Assembly (NCBI GenBank): GCA_029449235.1
Contig: JANATG010000017.1
Span: 1,256,001 to 1,320,000, forward strand
Length of the DNA: 64,000 nucleotides
DNA from: Linnemannia schmuckeri
Lineage: Eukaryota > Mortierellomycota > Mortierellomycetes > Mortierellales > Mortierellaceae
Direction of reading: 5' to 3'
How positions within the stretch are numbered: position 1 is the first letter of the stretch; every line of letters begins with the position of its first letter. Under the pieces are notes generated by a model. The model did not search any database, had not been told where the DNA came from, and saw only the letters and a program-made list of their open reading frames with translations. Of the stretch, positions 56,401 to 64,000 are shown piece by piece. A program made the translations under genes and the position numbers.

Positions 56401-57131
56401 GGTTTCCAAAGTTGTAACTCAACCCCTTCCCAACTGCCTTTCCATAGATGACTCGTCTCGTCAGTTAGGATCACAGGCCCGAAAAAGCTCTGGAAAAATA
56501 CTTCAAGGACGCCTACCCAGAGATCATTGGCTTACCGCAACTGATATGGATCCTCAAGATTAGCCCATTATTGACCCATGTTCGTTTAAGGCATGCGACC
56601 GTAATTCTGCTCAAGACGCCTTCTTATTCACCGAAATGGTCTCCATCTTCAAGTCTCTCAAAGAACCTGAGCTGTGCTCTCGGATTTGCACCGCTCAATG
56701 GGGGGGGGGGGGGGGCTGCCAATTTACTCTTCTATGGCCTACCCATTAGTCTGGAAACCTACAGACTTGATGGCCACGATAAGTTTCGCAGCTTCTTGAA
56801 GCAATGCTCCCAAGGTCGGGAATTAGACTCTTCAAACACAACATAAAATCTCCTTTGGTCAAGTGGGAAGTAGCCCTGAAACGGTTACTAAGGCTTTATG
56901 TCCGATTTGATGATCAGTATATGACACGCACCAGCTGCATCTGTTTGTCCAGTACTGTCCTGCACTGCAGACCTTCGAACATCATTCGTACACCCACCCA
57001 TAGCCTATGTACAACTCGCTCAAGCTGTGGTAACCCATGCCCTCGCCTTTGGTAGTGAGGTGAAAAGGGAGTCAAGTGATAAAATAAAAAAGGTGCCCGA
57101 AATACTCAAAAATAATTAATTAGGGTTGATT

Positions 57132-57206
57132 TGTGGCAGCCAAGCGTTTATAGCGACGTTGCTTTTTAATTCTTCGATGTCGGCTCTTCCTATCATACTG
57201 TTGCAT
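57132..57206. repeat. short dispersed repeat, member 1
   Basis: The consensus seen by eye is GTGRCAGCCAAGCGTTYATAG followed by C[AG][AG][CT]GTTGCTTTTNATYCTTCGATGTCGGCTC. Other members at about 51501, 51954, 59783 and 61585 differ by 10-30%. Confidence 0.55.
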
Positions 57207-58137
57207 TTTAGGTGTGGTTCACTAGTGGAACCACCTTTTTTCTTTTTACCGAAGTAAATGAACTAACGACTTTGTACTTGACCGGGTGTAAAAATTTGGT
57301 GAGGACAAGGAGGGAAAAAATACAACTTTTACTCGTTACTTCTCTCTTTACATTGACACAAACGTTGACATCGAACCTCCTCACTCTGGTCAGTGCTTTA
57401 ATGTGACAGCATCATAGGCTGCCGTTTGCTTCGTCTTCACCTTCGCCCTCTCAGCCCCAACCTGCGCCAGCACCTGTGCCATCACCAGTTCCCTCCCACG
57501 CCAGCACAAGCCCTACCTGTGCCATTCCTACAGGCTTGGCCATCACCCGTGCCATCCCATACATCCATCTTCGCCCTCTCTCCCATCTTAGTGTCTGCGC
57601 CAGAACTACATCTCATATCCACTTGTATAAATATCTCCTCTCTCTGTATAATAGATATCATCCTTCTTGCCTTCCTCTCTTGTTCTTACACTCACTTGTC
57701 TTTCTCTTCGCTGTTATTCTCCTTCTCCCTCATCTCTTGCTCTACTGCTAGTACATTCAATGGTTAAGACAATATTCTTAAGTGATGGTTCTCAATCTGC
57801 TCTTGTTCGCCAGCCCCTCTAGTCCTCTAATGCGATTCCTTGATTCCTCCTTTTTCTCATTCTTTCTTGTCCCACCCTTTGATCTCACCCTTTTTCACCT
57901 CGCATCCTCTGGCTCACCATTAGCAAAAAGAGTAGCAGCCTCGCACTCAAGCATCCTCTTCTTCACGGGTAGTTTTCTGAAGTTTTCGCGTACTTTTCTA
58001 TGAAAGATAATATCAAGAGCTCCGGCCTTCGGATACTAAGCTTGAGTCTTCATGCTTTTACTCTGCCCAGCTATTACACATCTTTATTGTTTTCGTTGTG
58101 TTAGGTGGTAGTCACATCTGTGTCGGTTGCCTTAACA

Positions 58138-58404
58138 TCAAGCGCCGATGACCTGAACATCAACTGCGGATGGACCCCGTTGACCATCTTGAATGCAGAA
58201 AGTGACACGCTGTCCTTCCGCAAGGGTCTTGAATCCGTCTCCTTGTATGGCTGAAAAATGAACAAATACGTCTTTTGTACCGTCTTGTGGCGTTATAAAC
58301 CCAAAACCCTTGGACTCATTAAACCATTTAACTTGGCCCTTCAATCTTTGACATGCTGAAGACAAAGAGAGTAACGACAAGGCAATTAAAAGATAGACTC
58401 GCAT
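58138..58404 (-). CDS. cold-shock-domain protein with a signal peptide
   Basis: The start at 58404 gives 88 residues. Residues 1-19 (MRVYLLIALSLLSLSSACQ) have a short basic start, a hydrophobic core and a likely cut after SSA or SSAC. The rest is one cold-shock domain: RNP1 (GFGFITP) and RNP2 (VFVHFSAI) are intact in GQVKWFNESKGFGFITP and DVFVHFSAIQGDGFKTLAEG, ending in DGQRGPSAVDVQ. The domain is closest to bacterial Csp proteins by eye. Csp proteins bind single-stranded RNA in the cytoplasm, so a secretory leader is odd. An intron that would remove the leader is not visible. It may act outside the cell or be a horizontally gained domain. Confidence 0.75.
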   Translation of the reverse strand: MRVYLLIALSLLSLSSACQRLKGQVKWFNESKGFGFITPQDGTKDVFVHFSAIQGDGFKTLAEGQRVTFCIQDGQRGPSAVDVQVIGA

Positions 58405-60716
58405 GGTGAAAGATGTGTCGAGGTCCCTGCTCCTATAGTACATGCATACAGAGGCCGATTAGAGACATTCTTATCAGATAATGGTTAGGCATACACGAAT
58501 GGCAAGAGAGCCATTTCATGTTAGCTGAAGAAGGATGAGATGAGTTCCTCAGTAAAACGTAGGACAGCTCTACTTGAGAGAGGCTCAAAGTAGCGATGCC
58601 AACTGTAACGGATGATAGTCGTGGGAAGTTGTAGAGTTGAGAATGAGCAGAACACCATCATCCACTGAAACATACTAGAAACAAGTGTAATACTTACGTT
58701 CGCAAATGGAATGTTATGAGCGCGGAAAAGGGAAGATTCGAAGTAAAAAGTGTGGAATTCGAAAATTAATATGGATTGGAGCTTGAACAATGGACGGAAT
58801 ATGCAAAATAGATGTCAGGAAAGGTGGGCTTAACTTGATTGCGAGTAAAAAATAATAAGGAAAATTAAAAAAATAGCTGGCCAAAGAGGGAGCTTATATA
58901 CTGCACATGTATTCTCGGATAAACACAAAGAGATAGGATAAAGCTGAAAGGGTGAGACAGGAAGGATTGACAGCATCCTGGATGAAAATGTGTGACATGT
59001 AGAAGGGGAAAATAAGGAATGAAATGAGTTGAGTTAGGGAGAAAACGTGCACTCACAATGTATACAAAATAGCTGAGAATGACAGTAGCGGGAAGAAATA
59101 TGCACAAGCGATTTCAAGGGACGCTATTTTGGAGAGTGTTGGCTGACAATGAGAGCAGCAGAAAACAAAGTCATGCGAGCGCTTTGGAACTAACTCATCA
59201 TGAGTAGAGACACCAGAAAGGAGCCACTTTCAACCCAGGAACGCTCGCCATTTCTTGCAATGAGCAGAAGGCTCCAGGGCTGTTTAGGAGGTAGCATTTA
59301 TGTAAATAGATGATGAAAATGAGAGCACTACACCGGTGAGCAAGGGCAAGGAAAGACAGCATTCGTAATCTAAGAGGGATCAAGGGTAGGTAAAGTAGGC
59401 ATCCAGAAAGATAAGAGAGGGGCCAAGGACAAAGAGAAAACATCAAGAAAAACACGGGAGGGATTAAGGGCAGAGAAAGCACAAAGAGAGGATCCAGGGC
59501 AGGGCGAGAGCGATAATCATTAACAAAGAGGTTCAAAAAACGAATAGCAGAAAATAGTCCGCTGTGATAATGCAGACACAGTGTGTTTTCTATCATCAAC
59601 ACCACTCAATAGCAGCAACCGACAACACCAACAGAGTATATCAAGGGACAACACCAAAGGGCGACATCAAGGGGCAACACCAAAGGACAACTTCAAAGGA
59701 CGCAATAGATTAAGGAGGAAAAATGAAAAAAAAATCAAGGGGCGAGAGAAGGAAATAGGTCAAGGATTATCATTAACTGGCGTGTGACAGCCAAGCGTTC
59801 ATAGCAATGTTGCTTTTGATCCTTCGATGTCGGCTCCCTCAATTCTTGCCTCATTTGAAAAAAAAAAAAAAAAAAAAAAAGTATTAGAATTTAGCAATAT
59901 CTAAACAGCCTTAACTCCTAGTAAGGCGAAAATATATACGCGATTCCGTTCAGGACTTGGAAGGCCAGAATTGCTTTTTACCCTGTCGCATCATAGATCT
60001 TAGTCATTCCCGGCCCCCAGTCCTTCTCACCGGGTGGTAGAGTGAAGGTATATTCCGGACGGTCGCAGTTACAGGAAAGTTGCCTTTCTATCATGGAGTG
60101 CTTGCAAGAGATATTCCCGATGCTGGTGCTCAATTGTTCTGGTGAAAAAGCAGTTAGGGTCACCTCCATGGTGCTGGATTGCTATGCTGGTGGGGAATGG
60201 CTCTTTCCTTGTCATCCTTTGGCAAAATGAAAACCTGGACGGGCTGATAGGCTCTGATTATCCTCTTAGGGAATGACGTGGCCTTATTTTGGGGCTCATA
60301 GCAAGCCTCTTCCCAGAATTTTCGCCTCCACAAGGAGACCTAAGGCACCACAATTCTCGTGCAAAGATCCAACAACAGTCCTTTGAGATGTAATAACTGG
60401 AGTTGCCATAAGCCAGAGACTGAGAACTGAGAAGATTTCAGATAAACCTAAAGTTATTGTAAGCTTGCTATTTCAATAGGATTTTGCAATATCATTTTAG
60501 GAGTATAAAAACACAATTAGTGAAAGTGCCTACCTCGCTGGTAGGAAACGTTGTGGATCTTCAATTAATGGTTATTATTTTTTGACTATGCATTCCGCGC
60601 TTTACTAATACCATCTATCGGAAACTATTCTATAACCGATGGATAGAGGCTGACTCTTGGTGAAATGTTACATTCATACGCAAAACAAGTCGTTGTTACT
60701 CAATGATACAAGCGGT
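58405..60716. other. gene-poor; purine repeats and poly(A)
   Basis: No supported gene. A purine-rich stretch at about 59370-59530 and a loose ~15-base tandem repeat (ACAACACCAAAGGGCGACAT-like) at 59635-59705 are seen. A poly(A) run lies at about 59858-59880, directly after a dispersed repeat member, which would fit a retroposed short element. Confidence 0.4.
59783..59845. repeat. short dispersed repeat, member 2
   Basis: The closest match to the member at 57132. It is followed within ~15 bases by a poly(A) run of about 23. Confidence 0.55.
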
Positions 60717-61022
60717 TTAAGGACATGAGACAACGTAGGCAGAGTAGATTCGAGGCTTAGAGATGATCATAGGCGTTTGACCTTGCTCCAGGAGTGTTGT
60801 ACAGCCTCGTTTGCCATATGTTTCGACTTGGCCGTGACCAGTGGGTCCGACAACATCCACGATAGCGACATCCTTGGGAGTTCCTGCAGGGACTGTGTAG
60901 CATTGCTCGGCTTCAACCTCGCGGGAGGCCGTGGTACCATCAGTGTATTGGTAGGTGAGCGTGCATGCGGCCGCGGCCAGAGATGCGGCAGTGCAAAGGA
61001 TAGTCAACGAACGAACCAGCAT
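60717..61022 (-). CDS. small secreted 4-Cys protein
   Basis: A single-exon 101-residue protein starting at 61022. Residues 1-18 (MLVRSLTILCTAASLAAA) form a signal peptide. The mature part has four Cys (AACT, EQCY, RGCT and the C-terminal VSCP) and beta-rich text (LTYQYTDGTTASREVEAEQC, then DVAIVDVVGPTGHG). A TATA-like element (TATATAAA on the minus strand near 61216-61223) lies about 195 bases upstream. I do not recognise a family. Small beta-sandwich effector-like or structural secreted proteins of soil fungi look similar. Confidence 0.65.
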   Translation of the reverse strand: MLVRSLTILCTAASLAAAACTLTYQYTDGTTASREVEAEQCYTVPAGTPKDVAIVDVVGPTGHGQVETYGKRGCTTLLEQGQTPMIISKPRIYSAYVVSCP

Positions 61023-61584
61023 TGCTGATGTTTGATATTATGCCGTAAGCGTTCTTGATAGGGGTCTGTGGTGATCTTGTGTGTGGCTGCTCTTCCGACG
61101 GTGCTTGCGATAGTTCTTGCTATAGCTGTTCCGAGTGTTGAGAGTGCTGCTGAGAGTGTAGAGTCTTGAGGTAGAATCAGATGTGTGCTGGTGAAGGACG
61201 CTGGATACGTGCGCCTGCTTTATATACTTGAAGAAGGCCATAGTAAACGAATAACAGGGTGACCAAAATAGGGGTGTGAAAGATTAAGAGATTCAGGGGA
61301 AAAAGGAAGGATGGCTGCCAACAGATCAAAAGATTGCTGAAAAATAGAAAGGAGGTCAAAAGATCAAAGGATGGCTGATGGGGGGACGTTAAAGATCAAT
61401 GATTGGGTGAAGGAGGGATCAAAGGCACGCTAAGAAAAGGAAGGGCGCTAAAAGATCAAGGCCATGCAGAGGAATAGGGGGCATGCTCAGAGTGTAGTCC
61501 AAAAAGGCATCAAACAGCATAAGATCAAGACGAACTTGAGAGCTAGCAACGACTGCGCATCATTTCAATTGGCCTGCTCGTTCC

Positions 61585-61645
61585 AACCATGGTACACAGC
61601 GTCGCTACTTTTTGCTTCTTCGACGTCAAGTTTTCCTACCATACT
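61585..61645. repeat. short dispersed repeat, member 3
   Basis: It reads CAGCGTCGCTACTTTTTGCT, then TTCGACGTCAAGTTTTCCTA, and resembles the members at 57132 and 59783 with more changes. Confidence 0.4.
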
Positions 61646-61918
61646 CAGACGGAATACGTGATGATTGTTCGCTCATTAAGATGAAATGTAGGGGGTGAGG
61701 AAAGACTGAGGGATGATAAAAGGAAAGGAAACTAGTATGAGAAAGGAGGCAACAGTAAAATAAAATAAGGGAGGGATCAAGGGCTGAGAGAAGGAGAGGG
61801 AGGATCGAGGGCAGAGGGAAAAAAATTAAGAGGAGAACCAAGGGTAGGTCAAGAGCAACAGTCATTAACAAAACTCAACCATCCCCCCCCCCCCCCCCCA
61901 TAAAGAGACCTTACCGGG

Positions 61919-62772
61919 ATTGTCAAGTGAAATTCTTACTGTGAAAGATCGTTGAAAAGTAACTGAAAGGATAGAAAGTAATCTTTTTTAATCCGAGATC
62001 CTCGACAGCATTAAATATGGGCTATCGAGGGCACGGGTGACATTCTAACCTCATCAATTAAAAAGGGTGGTCGCTGCGTAGCACCTGATTTGCAACATTA
62101 CACTCCTGGTAAGAGAGTGCTTCTGGCTGTGTTATAGGTGAAAATCAAGCCAAAAAAAAAAAGCGCGTTACATCGTCAGTGCCCGCTGTTTACACTGATG
62201 TTTGGAGGAGACCATGGGATATGTTTAAAATTGGCGACGAGTTTCTGGGAGAGGGGGAGCCCCTAAATAGAATTAAGCAGGTATGAGCATGGGGTCTCCC
62301 TGAACCATAGCTCTTCTTGGACATACCTCCCGCTTATTCTTATCGAGCAGACCTAGATCTGTAGCTGCTGCCTTAGAGATTCGAGAGCCCCTCCATGGAC
62401 AGAAGCGTCAAAAACAGACAGACAGACAGACAGCCTTCCCCCCCTCCATCCCTCTCTCTCAAGACCACATACCATACCATGGCCATGGGGTCTCTGCCCT
62501 TTTCTCTCCGCCAAGTACGCATCATCGTCTGGACGTCCAAGGATAGCTATGGTTCAGGGAGGCCACATGCTCATACCCGCTTAATTCAATTTAAGAGGCT
62601 CCCCTCTTCCATGATTCTGGTGCCAATTTCAAACATACCCCTTGGTCTCCTTCAAACATCAGCGTAAACAACGGACACTGACGATGCAGCCCCTTTTTTG
62701 GCGTTGATTTTCTCCTATGACACAGCCAGAAGCACAGTCTTGCAAGGACTGTAAGAATTTCACTTGACAGTC
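61919..62772. repeat. ~850-bp foldback (MITE-like) element with terminal inverted repeats
   Basis: The left end TGTCAAGTGAAATTCTTAC (61921) matches the right end GTAAGAATTTCACTTGACA in inverted orientation. Further inverted similarity covers about 62115-62330 against 62480-62740: AGTGCTTCTGGCTGTGTTATA against TGACACAGCCAGAAGCACAG, and ATCGTCAGTGCCCGCTGTTT against ACAACGGACACTGACGATG. Identity is roughly 80%. About 160 bases in the left arm have no partner. No coding capacity was seen, so it would be non-autonomous. Confidence 0.65.
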
Positions 62773-63458
62773 TCGGCCGGAACCCTTTATGGGTTCATTA
62801 TCGCATAATGCATTGTTCCCATGTACACCAGCCCTACTTCATATTTCCGCCCAACATTGAGCAACACTGATCTAGAAAAGTAAAATCCGTTCCACAATAA
62901 TAACATAGTGCAATACCTACACTGTGAATGTAATCGAATGTATACCAGCCCTTGCCCGGTATGATACCATTCACACTTCTGTAGTCGTGAGCCAACTAGA
63001 TTTCATTCTCTACGACGAAATTGCTTTGATGTTGGCCGCACTTAACTTGAGGATCAGGTGGCGTCATGAAGTAAGGAAAGTCGAACATTATATGGCGCTT
63101 TCGACTTGTCCTTTTGGGGTCGTGCGCAAATAGTCAAAGATACCAGTGGCTCCTGTGCCACAGTCGCTGGATGGTCACCGTCGCGTCCACGATGAAGACT
63201 GCGGCATATTTAGGTTATTCTCCTTTTCTGTTACTCGTCCCAAGTCGACAGCTTCCCTATTCCTGGCTCTTTGACTATAACCCTTCAGCACAGAAACTCA
63301 GTCCGCCTCCGTGTATATACCTCGAGCATAGTAACAACAAAGGGCATCATTATTCCGACCAATTCACCGCTTCCCTCCTGTCACTGTCCTTGTTTCTCTT
63401 ATTCCTTGTCCTTCATACATCTCTCTGCATACTTCCCTTTGCGCATTACAAAAGGCCT

Positions 63459-64000
63459 TCAAGGAGAATGTATTGTGAATGAGCATTTGGTGCAAGTACT
63501 CGAGATTGAGTCCTCTTTGTGTGGAGGAAGTTGGCAGTGATCAAATGAGGACATTATTTTCTGCACTATCATTTCACACATGTGTTGTAATCCAAAGTGT
63601 GTAATGGAGACTACTCTGCTAAAAGAAGGATACTGGTGCCCAGAAGCAAATCTTTTGAGACCAGCTTCGTCGCCGTTAAACCTGTTAGCATCGCCTGGGT
63701 TGGGACCATGATCCGCGTATTGCCAAAAGGTGTGGTAGGGCCATCCTGCGGGGACGGGACCGGGTGTGGGTCCCCAATGAGCAAGCCACAATGGGTTGTC
63801 TCCACCAAAGGCACCCGAGTTGCCAGTGCACTGTATCCACCAGCTAGTTGTTGTGTAGATGACAGGAAAACGACCTGTTCTGGCATGGTACGTGTTGGAA
63901 AAGTTTTTGATCCAGCTGACCAGGGCACCTTGGGACAGACCACCGCAGTTACCCTCCAGATCTACAGCGCCTGGAAGTGTTTTACCGTCAGGAGACCATC
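63459..64000 (-). CDS. GH25 lysozyme-like protein, 3' part only
   Basis: The gene runs off the window end, so its start is unseen. From 64000 downward the frame reads PGAVDLEGNCGG, where the D-x-E pair is the catalytic signature of GH25 (Chalaropsis-type) lysozymes. It then reads WIKNFSNTYHARTGRFPVIY, TTTSWWIQCTGN, WLAHWGP and FWQYADHGPNPGDANRFNGD, the usual C-terminal strand and helix of the barrel. The last ~55 residues to the stop at 63459 look unrelated to the family, so the true end may differ through an unseen intron or frame change. Such enzymes cleave bacterial peptidoglycan and are secreted, consistent with a soil fungus that meets bacteria. Confidence 0.7.
   Translation of the reverse strand, partial: WSPDGKTLPGAVDLEGNCGGLSQGALVSWIKNFSNTYHARTGRFPVIYTTTSWWIQCTGNSGAFGGDNPLWLAHWGPTPGPVPAGWPYHTFWQYADHGPNPGDANRFNGDEAGLKRFASGHQYPSFSRVVSITHFGLQHMCEMIVQKIMSSFDHCQLPPHKEDSISSTCTKCSFTIHSP

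Larger units (their letters stand above)
55391..58137. other. gene-poor, repeats and a poly(G) run
   Basis: No intact gene. A G16 run lies at about 56700-56715. The stretch 57420-57600 is Pro/Ala/Ser-rich in translation and could be an old exon. Confidence 0.35.
61023..63458. other. intergenic; repeats and foldback element
   Basis: No supported gene. It contains purine-rich text of the GATCAAGG type (61360-61460 and 61740-61870), a C-run at about 61884-61899, the inverted-repeat element at 61919-62772 and a (GACA)n microsatellite at about 62410-62432. Confidence 0.4.

Noticed and set aside
62924..63482. Short + strand ORFs before the GH25 gene
   Set aside because: No domain, signal peptide or splice logic; composition is that of non-coding DNA.
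1..64000. tRNA and rRNA genes
   Set aside because: I looked for box A/box B pairs and rRNA core motifs by eye and found none that folds convincingly; a covariance-model scan would decide.

Overview
The window looks like genomic DNA of an early-diverging filamentous fungus, most likely a Mortierellaceae species (Mortierellomycota). Supporting signs are short spliceosomal introns with GTRAGT-like donors and CTAAC/CTAAT-like branch sites, long CT-rich leaders, proteins rich in polyglutamine and polyserine, many small secreted proteins, F-box/LRR relics, and DIRS-type tyrosine-recombinase retrotransposons. The genus is inferred. No rRNA, convincing tRNA or CRISPR array was seen.

1-17.4 kb is ordinary gene-bearing sequence, all on the + strand: a 12-Cys secreted protein, a small secreted protein, a two-exon gamma-glutamylcyclotransferase-like protein, and two very large low-complexity proteins (Gln-rich and Ser-rich) separated by long T- or CT-rich intergenic DNA.

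17.4-30.35 kb is a nested palindrome. An inner palindrome (two 1.97-kb arms, about 194-bp spacer) carries two inverted copies of a small eight-cysteine hydrophobin-like gene. An outer palindrome (arms of at least 3.6 kb) brings a third copy and is centred exactly on one DIRS-like retrotransposon (gag, RT/RNase H, tyrosine recombinase, inverted terminal repeats and an internal complementary region). An internally deleted relative of that retrotransposon lies at 31.0-32.1 kb.

33.2-41.0 kb is gene-bearing again: a secreted glycoside-hydrolase-like protein, a small membrane protein and a seven-exon kinesin-14 whose nucleotide-sensing motifs are degenerate.

41.24-47.98 kb is the most unusual object: a 6.75-kb element with long terminal inverted repeats of about 0.8 kb and two convergent multi-exon genes, a DUF6589-type (RNase H-fold-like) protein and a RecQ-like helicase. 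Each TIR holds the upstream region and the first two exons plus part of the third of one gene, so the two different proteins are predicted to share the same N-terminal leader of about 133 residues. Both genes are damaged by in-frame stops with almost no frameshifts. I know of no named transposon class with this layout.

48-64 kb is gene-poor and full of decayed repeats: a zinc-binding protein, an F-box/LRR pseudogene, a cold-shock-domain protein with a signal peptide (bacterial-like domain, probably secreted), a 4-Cys secreted protein, a short foldback element, and the 3' part of a GH25 lysozyme running off the window end.
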